Shown here: positions 1 through 10,447 of the stretch, piece after piece
Numbering within the stretch: the stretch's first letter is position 1
Layout of the letters: each line of letters starts with the position of its first letter
Assembly (NCBI GenBank): GCA_964035575.1
Contig: OZ037892.1
Span: 372,001 to 436,000 of the forward strand
Source of the DNA: Rhynchopus sp. YZ270_cl-10
Lineage: Eukaryota > Euglenozoa > Diplonemea > Diplonemida > Diplonemidae
Direction: 5' to 3'
Length of the DNA: 64,000 bases
The notes under the pieces: model-generated
Databases searched by the model: none
Told to the model about the DNA's origin: nothing
Seen by the model: only the letters and a program-made list of their open reading frames with translations
Position numbers and translations under genes: made by a program

Positions 1-773
1 CCAGTTTTGACTAAATTTCCAAAAAAAAATCAAAAAAAGCCCCAAAAATAGACGAAAAAAGGAGTCTCTGGCCACAATTTCGGCCCAAAAATGTGTTTTG
101 AGTCCATTGCAAACGGTTTTTCGCCTTTTTGCCACTTTTTTTGACGATTTTTTGGTGTTTTTAGGTGCAAAAACAACCCCAGAACAACCCCAGAACAACC
201 CCAGAACACTTTTTCACCACATTCTGGATCAATATCTAGTCGAACTTTTTGCTGAAAACCGCCGAAAAACCACCCCTGTAAGTCAGATTATACCGAATGG
301 TGCTCCAATTCCCACAATAACACCCAAATCTACGTCAGAAAATAGGGGGAAAAAAACACACTTTTTTCAAAAAGGTCATTATGGAACCTGCCTGACGACC
401 TTTTTGAAAAAAGTGTGTTTTTTTCCCCCTATTTTCTGACGTAGATTTGGGTGTTATTGTGGGAATTGGAGCACCATTCGGTATAATCTGACTTACAGGG
501 GTGGTTTTTCGGCGGTTTTCAGCAAAAAGTTCGACTAGATATTGATCCAGAATGTGGTGAAAAAGTGTTCTGGGGTTGTTCTGGGGTTGTTCTGGGGTTG
601 TTTTTGCACCTAAAAACACCAAAAAATCGTCAAAAAAAGTGGCAAAAAGGCGAAAAACCGTTTGCAATGGACTCAAAACACATTTTTGGGCCGAAATTGT
701 GGCCAGAGACTCCTTTTTTCGTCTATTTTTGGGGCTTTTTTTGATTTTTTTTTGGAAATTTAGTCAAAACTGG
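1..773. repeat. Large foldback (inverted repeat), left edge cut by window
   Basis: Bases 1-377 are repeated in inverted order at 397-773 around a 19-bp spacer (378-396). The arms look essentially identical: they give the same 90-odd-residue translation on both strands. The mirrored sequence reaches base 1, so the arms may be longer than 377 bp. The A/T-rich arms contain a short tandem run of an 11-bp CCCCAGAACAA-type unit near 178-208. The translations in it are low-complexity and mirrored, so I do not call genes here. It could be a foldback-type transposable element or a recent palindromic duplication; its target duplication cannot be seen. Confidence 0.9.
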
Positions 774-2807
774 CCATAGTGCCCAAAAGGCCAAAAACCC
801 GATTTTTTACCATATTTTTCAATTTTTTTCATATTTTGGGGTACCTAGAAGGTGAATTTAGCCCCACAGGGCCCAGAAACCCTATTTTGGGGGCAGGATT
901 CACCCGGGGGTGCCCGGGAAATGGCCTAATGTTGAAAAAATTAAAAACCGGACAAAATTTTACTCGGGAGTCGGACCCCCTACCCCCCCCCCCCCCCCAG
1001 TAATACAACATTACAGCAAAAATAATATTTTTGCTCTGTGTTTTTGGTACGTTTTAGTACGTTTTTTTGCGCGTTTTTGTTACGTTTTTGTGACGTTTTT
1101 TATTAAAAACATTTTTTGATTATTTTGCGCGTTTTTTTATTATTTTTGCGCGTTTTACGTACGTACCAACATGTATGTGAAGTACCGTATTCGTACAAAT
1201 TATCGAACGTAAATAATGTTCGACCTTTTCAGGATTTTTCTGGAAGTCCGACCTTTTTTACGGTCGATAATTTTGTACGAATACGGTAAATGACTTGACT
1301 TGTGGTTGTACTTGTGGTTTCACCGTTGGCTTACAACAGTAAGTCATTTCACCGTCGTGCACAAAATGCTTTAAAATTTGGGACTTAAAATACAAAAACA
1401 CTCTCCTGACTGAGTACCGTGGTACACTGGGGCTGCACCCGAACCATGCTAGAAAATGCAGACCCATCTCACCTTATGGGTGTATTCAGCCTAGGACATT
1501 TAGGAGCATCACAGACCTGCTATTGTCTCGCTCTTCCGCGTGCTAAAAAACGCACGCAGTCACCTTAAGAAGTGGATTCCTAGCCTAGGTGCTTCAATTT
1601 GGTCCGAAGACCGCATTGCCTAAAAGGACAACGGGCTCACCTATTTAAGGGTCGAGATCTCGTTCGTTAACGGAATCAACCAGACAAATCACTCCAGATA
1701 GCTTAGATAAAAAGATTGTTTTGCTTTTTTCATAAAAAAAAAAGAAGGAAAATAGACAAAAAAAATTGATGGGATGTACCTTCGAACATCACCGGTCTTT
1801 TTTTGTTCTCAGAAACGAATTTTCTTAACGGAGTTGCTACTTAACTTAAATGGGGAAATGGGGCCAGAGGCGGTGTTGACACCGGGTGTGTGTGGTTCTC
1901 TTTTTTATTTACCATGCTCGCAACAACATTGGTACGACCCAACGCTTTTATATGAACACAGTATTTTTTTTGAAAACTTAATTGGTAATGCAGCCACAAA
2001 ATGTAGATCACAAAACTATTTTCTTTATTTTTTTTTTCCGTTGTCTCGATAAAAATCACAGTCGAAAAAAGGACAAAAAAAGGGTTCATTTTTCGATCAA
2101 CGTTTTCGTTACAATGTACTGATTAGAAGAGGGGTAAACGGTGTTCCGAGGCCAGAAGGAAGAAGAGGGTAAAAGGGAACACAGTGCGTCCCCAAGCCTC
2201 TCAGGACTTTTACCAAACCCGTCTTCGGGAAGGGTGATTTCCTGCATGGGGCTTGAATGGGTATTGTATAAAGTTTGTTTTGAAAACTTTGACAACGTGT
2301 ACCCCCGCGAACGGGCAATCCACGTTTTTTTTAAAATTGCTATTTTGCTTTTTTGTGCTCTTGTTTTGTTGATTCATGCTGTAGGGAAAAACTTTTTTCC
2401 CCCTCATATTTTTTTTTTTTTCATTGTCTAAAAAATCACATTACAAAATCACACAGCACCCCTTCTTCGCTGGCTTGGCCGTACTGTCTGCGGTACCTGC
2501 GTGAAGGGTTGAAAGGTTTGTAAAAAAAATATGACCTCTCTGTTTATGAAAGGTCAAAACACGCTATCTCATTGTGTCTATCCAAATTATAGATAATTTG
2601 AATAATTTGTTGGATTCGTGTATCTGCCAATGAGACGATCTTTACTGTATTATTCAACTTAAATTTTAGTTCTCCTACATAGATAATCACTCCACTCCCA
2701 CCTATCGATAACTCTCTTTGCCCAATAATTTTACTTTACCCTTAAACGCGAAGCTGCCTCATGAAGGGCACATATCGCAAAGCATCGGTACGCCTTTGTG
2801 GGGAGAC
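774..2807. other. Gene-free interval
   Basis: I see no convincing gene here. It holds a poly-C run near 985, the 102-bp TA-flanked MITE at 1185-1286 and a family B short repeat at about 1379-1455. The right end is the 3' flank of the gene that stops at 2808. Confidence 0.6.
1185..1286. mobile_element. TA-flanked MITE, 102 bp
   Basis: Imperfect 26-27 bp terminal inverted repeats beginning CCGTATTCGTACAAA face each other at 1185 and 1286. Each end is flanked directly by TA (1183-1184, 1287-1288). The short length, lack of coding potential and TA flanks fit a Tc1/mariner-type non-autonomous element. The ends resemble those of the larger element at 10448-11548 (CCGTAATCGT), so the two may be one family. 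Confidence 0.65.
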
Positions 2808-4144
2808 TCATAGGGGAAGCATACCCGCCGTCTTGTCGACATCTGTGTAGTGCTTGGGGACGTAGAGGTGCAGGATGGGGATGTGCTCGGTGTCGGGCTC
2901 GCGTGGCCAGCAGGCCATGTCTTTGAGGGATTTGTTTTCCTTCGCAGCGTTGGGGGAGGAGGAGGCAAGCTGCTGCCCTGTGTGATGTGTTGTGTGTTAT
3001 TTTTTTTTGTTTTCTAGAAAACTTGGTTGTATTAGTGTAGACACCCCGAGGATGAACTCCACTATTTTAGTTTTTTTTTGTTTTTGACATCGGTCAATAG
3101 GTTACTGGGTAGTGCTATTAGTCTATTTGGGGATTGGGAGCATATGTGCACCAGACCCTGGAGGGTCACCCGAGGTATATGTGTTTGAAAGTAAAGAAAA
3201 GTTTATAAGATGACCCCTAAGCCTCTCGTTGCTTAGTCAGCTTGTAAATATAATGTGGGTTAATAAGAGCAAAGCATGGCTCATAAGAGAGGGGGCGTAA
3301 GTCACAGCAGACGTCCCCAAGGGGTCGCTCCTGTGCTCAAGGGGGGAAAGGGGGAAAGGGGGAAAGGGAAGGAGGTATGCAAAAAAACGTGAGGGGAAAA
3401 TGATATACCGTTATAGAGCAACAACATCGCGCCCGTGGCTGCGTCCATCTTGGCCTTCAGTGAAGGGCTTTGTGTCCGGATGTCATCAAACAGACCCGCG
3501 ACGTTCTTGTCTTCGTCAAGCATGACTTCCTGCGGGTGTAGGTATATAGGTGGGTTCGCTTACCACTGCATTCCCCCCCGCTTAACCCTAACTATGCTAC
3601 TCAATAATAGATCCCACCCCAACCCTCACAGCCCTTTCACCTATTCCTCTTTAGCTGGGTATGAGCGTTCGCCGAATGAGTGCCCAATACTCTCCCCTGT
3701 TTTTTCCATGCACTTCCACTAGACACCCTACTACACAAAAGTAGTGCACAGCTTTCCAAGGTGGCTAACCATGTCCCCGCTCGAAGCGTATTCACGAAGG
3801 TAATGGAATATTTCACCTTGGTAAACCACAAAACCCCGATTGTAACCTAGTAAAGATGAATGCAAAACCTCTCATCAGGTGTTCGCGAAACCCACCATAA
3901 AAAACCCCCTATAAACGTTCCATAATAGTATACAGCGTTGTCAATGAGCACGACTTTTGGTGTTCACGAAACCTCACCACGTATACTCCCATAAACTCCA
4001 GATCTTTCTACACCCACCTCCCTTTGTAACATCAGAGACGTTATCTATTAAAAAGTAACATTGCACACACAGCCTACATACCTCCTTGATATCCCCAGAC
4101 ATCTGGTGTATATACACCTTCTTCAGGTTCGGTGGGGACGACAT
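2808..4144 (-). CDS. Ubiquitin-fold protein, three exons
   Basis: Three exons join in frame: 4082-4144, 3409-3529 and 2808-2977, giving 117 residues. The introns are 3530-4081 (donor GTATGT, acceptor CCCGCAG) and 2978-3408 (donor GTATAT, acceptor ACACAG). The product reads like a ubiquitin-like beta-grasp domain. KVYIHQMSG matches strand 1, EEVMLDED strand 2 and VAGLFDDIRTQ the helix. LLLYNGQQL matches the ubiquitin LIFAGKQLEDG strand, SLKDM follows, and IPILHLYVP is the last strand. About 15 extra residues lie in the loop after the GQQL strand. There is no C-terminal Gly-Gly, so conjugation in the ubiquitin manner is not indicated. The family is not recognised beyond the fold. Intron 2 carries copies of short-repeat families D and A. 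The exon model is my inference from frame, splice sites and fold; the fold assignment is by eye. Confidence 0.7.
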
Positions 4145-4728
4145 TATTTTTGCCTTTTTTTGTTGTGCGGTGTCTTCGCTCCTAACAGCTGTGTATGGAA
4201 TCTCTGTGTGCCGGCACTCCTTAAGACAAGAGAGAACTGCGCGAGAGGATCACAAAAAAATAAAAAAAGGGAAAAAGGAAAAATAAATAAACACAGAACC
4301 CGAGTGTGTATAGTCCTCTGCAGTGGGGATAGGGGGTATTAGGGGGTCACATGGGGTAGAAATTATTGTTTTTTCTGAATATTCGTCAGAAGATGGAAAA
4401 ACCACGAAAAACACACCAAACCACCCCCGGAAATGTGTTGTAGTGCCGGAATTTGATAATTTACCATAGGAGGTATGGTTAGAAATGGAGAGTCATCGTG
4501 TGGGTAAATATGGAATACATAACGTAATGTGTTGCCGATCTAAGCAAAATCTCGTTATGGCGTATAAAAAAGATTTCCTCCCATCCCCCTTTCTTTATTT
4601 CTCCAGGACGCGACGACGCACAGTGTCTTAGCAGTGTGCACCCCCCTCCGCCATTTTCTTTCGATAAAGAAATACTGTCTTTTGAGATTCCTTTTGCATT
4701 CCTCTCCCTGGGAGATGCCCCCTTCCCC
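4145..4728. other. Intergenic stretch between two minus-strand genes
   Basis: The segment lies between the first exon of the ubiquitin-fold gene and the 3' end of the 231-residue gene. I see no exon, repeat or RNA that I can support. It would hold the polyadenylation site of the upstream gene and the trans-splice acceptor of the downstream one. Confidence 0.4.
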
Positions 4729-5424
4729 TCAACAGGCCTCCATTTTGAAAAACAATTCCCGTTTCGGCGCTTCCACCCCCTTCTCCCCGCCACCTAACGC
4801 ATCTCTGAGTGTTTTCATGTACTCCCCTTCCCCTTCCCCGCCTTCTCTTCCTCCGCTTCCGCCTCCTCCCCTTGCCTGCTTTATTTTATTTTTAATGGGG
4901 TGAGAGAGCCCACCAGCCCGTCTATCCCCATAGAAAGAAGGAACCTCGTCATCCTTGAAGTGCTGTGTGTAACTATGCACCATCGCGGGGACTGGCTGGG
5001 CAAGGTCTTCTTCGGTTGCACACTGTGTTGGGGTCAGCATTCGAGCAACTTGATCAGCTTTTGGAACGTATCCGGGGCGTTGGCTACGGGGCTTTTTAAT
5101 ATCGAAAAAGGATTTTGTTGGGAGACTCAAAAAATCGACCGGAGGTGTCGCTGTGTACACAACCTCCGCCTTCTCAACCTTCTGCGGGCGGAAGCATGCA
5201 TTATGCCCTGAAGCGCCCGTAATCTGTCGCATCGCAACCCACCGCATATCCCTCAGAAACGGCGAAGGATGGCTGCATCCGAACCCACCCCGAAATGTGG
5301 TCCTCCGTGTCCCCTTCCCAGCATGGCGTGGGTCTTCCCCGAGGACCAGCTGGGCCTCAGTGGGTCTATAAATATGGTGCAACCTATTCGTTACGGAATG
5401 CGGAGAAAACGAACGCTTCGGCAT
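4729..5424 (-). CDS. Hypothetical protein, 231 residues
   Basis: This ATG-initiated minus-strand ORF has codon composition like its neighbours. I do not recognise a family. The N-terminal two thirds is rich in Arg, Pro, Thr and aromatic residues without an obvious fold. It is followed by a Gly/Glu-rich linker (about residues 188-205) and a short basic tail. No signal peptide or membrane segment is seen. The coding strand upstream reads CACCTTTCGTAG about 20 nt before the ATG, a good trans-splice acceptor. The 3' end may be modified by an unseen intron, because the last 20 residues are less convincing than the rest. It sits head-to-tail with the ubiquitin-fold gene. Confidence 0.6.
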   Translation of the reverse strand: MPKRSFSPHSVTNRLHHIYRPTEAQLVLGEDPRHAGKGTRRTTFRGGFGCSHPSPFLRDMRWVAMRQITGASGHNACFRPQKVEKAEVVYTATPPVDFLSLPTKSFFDIKKPRSQRPGYVPKADQVARMLTPTQCATEEDLAQPVPAMVHSYTQHFKDDEVPSFYGDRRAGGLSHPIKNKIKQARGGGGSGGREGGEGEGEYMKTLRDALGGGEKGVEAPKRELFFKMEAC

Positions 5425-5502
5425 TTTCCCTCTCTTTTGTGTCTACGAAAGGTGTATCAAAAACTCCTGGAGGGGGGGGAGAGGGAGATCTGAGATAGAG
5501 AT

Positions 5503-5800
5503 CAGGCACTCCGCTAGGTACTAAAGTTCTGTTGATTGTCAACAGAACTTTTTGAAAATGGGGAAAAAAAGAAAAAAAAAAAAAGTTCTGCTAAGTGGTT
5601 CAGACCCGTTCTACCTGTCAAAAAAGCTCAGGAGAAGAAGATATGGAGAGGTGAGTGCTCAAACGTCCCAAAAAAGTCAAAATCGGGCGTTGGTAAAAAA
5701 AAAAGTTGCGTACCGTGCGCCTGCGGCGCAAGCATGTACCCCACCAACGTGGACCATCAACAGAATATTTTCAAAATCGGAAATCCTAGCGGAGAGCCTG
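5503..5800 (+). mobile_element. hAT-type MITE, 298 bp, copy 1
   Basis: The 16-bp terminal inverted repeats are CAGGCACTCCGCTAGG on the left and its complement with one mismatch on the right. They are flanked by a perfect 8-bp duplication ATAGAGAT (5495-5502 and 5801-5808). CAGG ends plus an 8-bp duplication are the signature of the hAT superfamily. Inside the left end is a strong hairpin (AAAGTTCTGTTGA with its complement). A second copy of the same length, in inverse orientation, is at 42118-42415. An open frame of about 87 residues is shared by both copies, but it is Lys-rich and low complexity and I do not call it a gene. It has no transposase and must be mobilised in trans. Confidence 0.9.
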
Positions 5801-6469
5801 ATAGAGATTTAAAAAAAAAAAAAAAGACCCGCGAGGGGGTGCCAGTCGGGTCGCAAGGCCCGGCTAGCCCACACAGAACAACACGTGCCGCCAGGGCTAG
5901 TAACAAGTAAAAAAAAAAGACCCGCGAGGGGGTGAAAATCAATGAAAAATGATAGGAAGGGGGATACTTTTTATCTCGAAAAAGAGGCGATGAAGGGGGG
6001 GCGAATGTGGAAGCCGAAACAACCCAACACAAAATCCAACAAAAAAAAAAATCTGAAGATGGTATAGTGAGGGTTGAGGCTGAAAACACAACGGACCCCA
6101 GCCAACCAGGTCCAAAGCCTGAGGAAAACTAAAAAAAAAAAAATTCTGCCTAAAAGACAGCATGCGTGCCACGTCAAAACAAATAGGAAATCTCTATCGT
6201 AGGATCCCCCAACTCACAGCGAAGCTGCTCCGCTAAAAGCGGGTTGAGAAGAGAGAGAGAGTTGTGGGGTTTCTTAGAGAGGGGGAGGGGAGGGGAGGGG
6301 AGGGTGAACAAATGGTCCTCAAAAGACATCCTGGTGGTCCTGCCAGCTGGTGTCTGATTCTACGATGATGCATGTGCCGGAAAGGACCTGGGTGTACATT
6401 ATCACAGACCCTCTCCGAGAGATTGAAAACAGGAAAAAGAGGATCTCAAAATGTAAATAATGGGGGGGC

Positions 6470-7815
6470 GGGGGGGTGCGGGGGAATTTCGATACCCTTG
6501 CAGACGCAAAACGCCTGTGGGATGGAGGAACTTTAAAAGAAACCATTTTCAAGTAAAATACGCCATGTTTTTTAAAGTGTCAGCGGGCGATTTTTCTTGC
6601 AAATGCTTTTCCTATAAAAAAATGACAAAAATTATGAGCGTGTGGCGTGTCACGTAACCCACGTGGTTGTGCACACGATGTTAGAACACATTCAGCAACC
6701 GTAATACCTTTTGTTTAAAACCACTCACTCGTGATATAAACTCTCGCCTGATTTTGCGTTTTTGACCGTAAAAACTCGTGACATAATCTAGGCTTTACGT
6801 CACATATTTTTGGCTTGGGATAGGTGGGGATCGTGACATAAAACTTTATGCCATGACATAAAGTACTTCATCATCACGCAGGTGTCCACACTACAAAAAA
6901 TCAACAAAAAAAAAAAAAAGGTGAAGTTATTAATGCAGGCCCCTCCGACTGACACACAGCTGGATGAAAGCATAAGTTCCCTGCGGCCAACAACAAAAGA
7001 TGTAAAAGGAAACCTAAGTAGACCTACCCGTACCGTAAGAGAACGAGGGCGGTACACAACCGCTCGTCAGCCGGCGGCCCACCAAAAAAATAAACAAATT
7101 ATGAGCGTGTGGCGTGTCACGTAACCCACGTGGTCGTGCACACGATGTTAGAACACGTTCAGCAAACAGAATACCTTTTGTTTAAAACTACTCGCTCGTG
7201 GCTTTACGTCACGAATTTTTGGCTTGGGATAGGTGGTAATCGTGACATAAAGCTTTATGCCATGACATAAAGTACGTTATCATCACGCAGGTGTCCACAC
7301 TACAAAAAATCAACAAAAGAAAAAGCACACAAACAAAAACTCACAAAAAAAATGCCTAAGACCAAGGCCGATCGTATCTGGACGATCTGGCAGAGTTCTT
7401 CGACCCTCGGGGAACCCTTGCCTCCCGAAAGAGGTCCCTCAGGCTCTCGCGATTTGATTAGTGAGAGCAGAGAGACTGCAAAAAAAAACCCCCATATTAT
7501 ACGTATTTGCCACCCCAGGGTGGGGGTAGGGGGAATCTCGATACCCTTACAGATGCAAAACGGGAATGCAGCAACTTTTAAAAAGAAAACATTTTCAAGT
7601 AAAATACGCCCTGCTTTTTTTTAAGAAAAGTTTATGAGATGACCCTAAGCATCTCGTGCTTAGTCACCTTAAGTGTCAGCGGGCGATTTTTTTTGCAAAT
7701 ACTTTTCCTGCAAAAATGACAAAAAAAATTATGAGCGTGTGGCGTGTCACGTAACCCACGTGGTCGTGCACACGATGTTAGAACACATTCAGCAAACGTA
7801 ATACCTTTTGTTTAA
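6470..7815 (+). repeat. Interspersed direct repeats, three partial copies
   Basis: A unit starting near GGGAATTTCGATACCCTT and running through ATGAGCGTGTGGCGTG occurs at about 6470-6735 and again at about 7505-7815. A third partial copy at about 7098-7318 shares its beginning with the distal part of the first unit and then continues with the 6790-6905 segment. The rightmost copy differs from the leftmost by carrying a family A short repeat at 7624-7672. The cluster looks like a decayed tandem duplication. No protein is supported. Confidence 0.75.
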
Positions 7816-8036
7816 AATAAAATAGAAAGTAACTGGTTATGAATAAAAAGAAAACAATGAAAAACAACTTTTTTCGTTTATCCAACTGCCTGAGCCAGAA
7901 ATAAAAGGCAGCGATGGGTCGTCTCAATACCTCTTGGTTGGGTACCGACGACGTCTCCTGAGCGAACACAACCCTGACAGGTCGCTTTGTAACGTTTTAT
8001 TTTTTATTGCGTGGACATCCACTTTTGCAGCTGCGT

Positions 8037-8881
8037 CACGTATGGCAAATGATAATATATTATGCGCTATTATGAGATCTCATAATACATGTGATATTAT
8101 GCGCTATTATGTGCTATTATGTGCTATTATGCGCTATTATGCGCCAATTATGCGGCGTTATGCGCTCATTATGTGCCGTACCCCCCACCCCCCCACCCAA
8201 AAAAAGTCGCTCAGAAGTGGTCAAAAGTGCCCAAAACCGGGCGGAATTCGATTTTTGGGGTACAAATGGGCCTATGGTGTGGTTTTTATTGACTTCAGGG
8301 GGGTTTCTTTGATTTATTACCTACTTCACGTTTTTTGACGGCTTAAGATACCTTGGGTGGGAAAACCTTTGGTACCAGGTGCTTGACACTTTTTGAAACA
8401 TGGTTCTAAGTTCCACCAAGTCCCTCTAAACACCCCGAAACCGCCTGGGTACCCCTCGGGATAGGTTCTGGGGTGAAAATATGTGGCTTTGGGGGCTTTT
8501 CTGGCCCCTGGCTCACACTGAGGCGTGACGGATGTGTGAGTTGCTCTATCTACGAGGGGTGGGCAGGTACAAGTTGTATGTACATTTTTGAAAAAAGCAG
8601 ATACGGGGCTTCTTGAGGCTCAAAACTGCTCAAAACCGGGCGCAGATGGATTTTTGGACATCTGAGGGTGGTATTTTCTGGTTTGGGGCATTGGGGTAGG
8701 GCACATAATGAGCACATAATGAGCACATAATAGCGCATAATCATTATGCGCTATTATGTGCTATTATGTGCTATTATGCGCTATTATGCATTATGCGATT
8801 ATTATGAGCGCGCATAATAGCGCATAATGATCTCATAATTTATTATGAGATCTCATAATAAATTATCATTTGCCATACGTG
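8037..8881. mobile_element. 845-bp inverted-repeat element with 6-bp target duplication
   Basis: Terminal inverted repeats of about 20 bp, beginning CACGTATGGCAAATGATAAT, lie at 8037 and 8881. The flanks are a perfect 6-bp direct repeat CTGCGT (8031-8036 and 8882-8887). Both subterminal regions (to about 8170 and from about 8700) are arrays of TATTATGCGC-like and TATTATGTGC-like units in opposite orientation, so the ends can fold over about 150 bp. The centre is unique, G/C-rich and lacks coding potential. It is a non-autonomous DNA element; the superfamily is unassigned. It sits 54 bp past the stop codon of the phosphatase gene. Confidence 0.85.
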
Positions 8882-8941
8882 CTGCGTAAAGATCTTTTTC
8901 AAAAAAAAGACAAGGTCTCGCAGAGGAACCTTTCGAACCTC

Positions 8942-10370
8942 TTACAGCTTCGCCACAGTCGGGTCAAAGGTCTTCAGGTAGCGTCCAATTTCCTGTAGGG
9001 TACGAAAAGGGGTTTCAAAAAAAAAAAGTTTGTGAGATGCACCTTAGTCTCTAGGCGGTTTTGAGTCATAAATGGAAAGTGTGCAGCGGTCGGTGCAACA
9101 AAAAATATTCCGAAACGACATAAGAAAATATCCCTGAGTCCACCTGGGTCGGCACCTGACCTAGAAGTTGTCAAGGAAGAGCAAGGCACTACTCGCAGGA
9201 TGGAGAGGAGGAGCCCCACCCACGTACATTCACCTCGGGGCAAAAGTGGCAAAGGCAAAAAGTGCATTTTAGCAGAAAAATCGTGAAAGTGCTTCAAACC
9301 GCTCAAAACACCGTTTTTCGGCCTTCTTTTGACAGATCGCTCCCAGAGGGGTGCAAAGGTGTTGGGTCTTGGCACAAAAACGGACCACTTTTGGGGTATA
9401 AGAAAATCACCGCGAAGGCGGAATCGAACCGCTGCGGGTCACCCCGCCTACAGATTTGAAGTCTGCAACCAACACCAGTTGATATCATCACGGCAATACA
9501 GACCCATTAACCCCTTCCATCCCACCCCCCTCCAAAAACCCTAGAAAAGAACGATACCTCTGCCAGCTGTGGCGTTGAGCAGGCAAGGAGACGTCGGTTT
9601 TCAAGATCGAATTTTTCTCCGGTAATGTCGAGCATCACACCGCCTGCTTCTGTTACGAGGATACAACCAGCACAGACATCCCACGCCCAGATACCAACTT
9701 CGAAGTAACAATCGAGACGACCACGCGCCACCGAGCAAAGGTCGAGACCTGCCGAGCCATACGCACGCATGCCCTGCACGGGATGCGACATGAGGCCACG
9801 CCAGATCTGCATCAAATTGTCAATAAACGCAGGCGACCTGCTGTACGACGGGAAGTGCGAGCTCACCAACGCCTTATTCAACCGCTGCGTCGACGACGCA
9901 TAGATCCTCTCCCCATTGCAGAACGCACCCTGCCCCTTCACTGCTGTGTACAGCTCCCCCATCAACGGTGCGTAGATCACCCCCAACACTGCCTTCTTAT
10001 TCACAGCAAGCCCAATGCAGATGCAACAATCAGGCAGACCGTGCATGAAGCTGAGTGTACCATCAATGGGGTCAACAATCCAGGTGGGTTTGTCGGTCAG
10101 GCGTTGCCCCTTGAATGTTTCCTCACCAAACATTTCATAGTTGGGAAAGCGCTTCGCAAGGCGAGACAGAATAAGCGTCTCGCACCGCTGGTCGTACTCA
10201 GTGACCAGGTCCGTGAGGGACCCCTTCTTCTGTGCCATGTCGTTCAGCAGGTTGCCCCCCTTCTGCGCGCGAAGCTCCTCAACACAGCTCAGCACAATCT
10301 GCCCTGCAAGCTTTGCAGCAGTAATGGCCTCCCCAAGGCATACATCCAGCTCTGCTTTGCTAAGAGACAT
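8942..10370 (-). CDS. Inositol monophosphatase family protein, two exons
   Basis: Exon 1 (9558-10370) and exon 2 (8942-8992) join in phase 0 and encode 287 residues, the usual length for the family. The enzyme hydrolyses the phosphate of myo-inositol monophosphates or related small substrates using Mg2+. Metal-site motifs are present: GEE at residues 82-84, WIVDPIDGT ending at 105, and WAWDVCAG around 228-234. The start is the ATG at 10370; a CAG trans-splice acceptor after CCCATTTTTATTGTA lies 23 nt upstream. The donor is GTATCG and the acceptor CGTACCCTACAG; the last exon gives EIGRYLKTFDPTVAKL. Without splicing the frame runs into a Gly-rich tail of 16 residues, which is less plausible. 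The intron holds a selenocysteine tRNA gene in the same orientation. Substrate within the family cannot be told from sequence. Confidence 0.92.
8993..9557 (-). other. Intron of phosphatase gene hosting tRNA-Sec
   Basis: The intron is 565 nt, GTATCG...CTACAG. It contains the tRNA-Sec gene at 9408-9494 on the same strand and, near 9026-9062, a weak family A-like repeat. No other feature is seen in it. Confidence 0.8.
9408..9494 (-). tRNA. tRNA-Sec: tRNA-Sec (anticodon UCA)
   Basis: This 87-nt gene reads UGA codons as selenocysteine. The anticodon arm is GCAGACUUCAAAUCUG, with UCA in the loop exactly as in animal tRNA-Sec (GCAGGCUUCAAACCUG). The variable arm is long (GCGGGGUGACCCGC), the T-arm has GGTTCGATTCC, and the acceptor 5' strand GCCGUGA pairs with UCGCGGU, leaving G as discriminator base. 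ATTTTCTT follows directly as a probable Pol III terminator. Length and long extra arm agree with eukaryotic tRNA-Sec. It lies inside the phosphatase intron in sense orientation. Its presence predicts selenoproteins and a Sec insertion system in this organism; none of the proteins in this window obviously has an in-frame UGA. Confidence 0.95.
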
Positions 10371-10447
10371 TATTATTAGTTTTTGGCGCTTTTCTGTACA
10401 ATAAAAATGGGTGCAGTTACTAGGGTTATAGAGTCCCATAGCAGATA

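Larger units (their letters stand above)
5425..8941. other. Repeat-rich interval without genes
   Basis: No supported gene lies between the 231-residue ORF and the phosphatase terminal exon. It contains the hAT-type MITE at 5503-5800, the three-copy direct-repeat cluster at 6470-7815, a family C repeat near 6919-6975, a family A repeat at 7624-7672, a 55-bp motif at 7825-7885 that recurs at 20205-20265, and the 845-bp element at 8037-8881. Confidence 0.6.

Noticed and set aside
98-676. Paired 113-codon frames on both strands
   Set aside because: They are the same sequence read from the two arms of the foldback; low complexity and no independent support.
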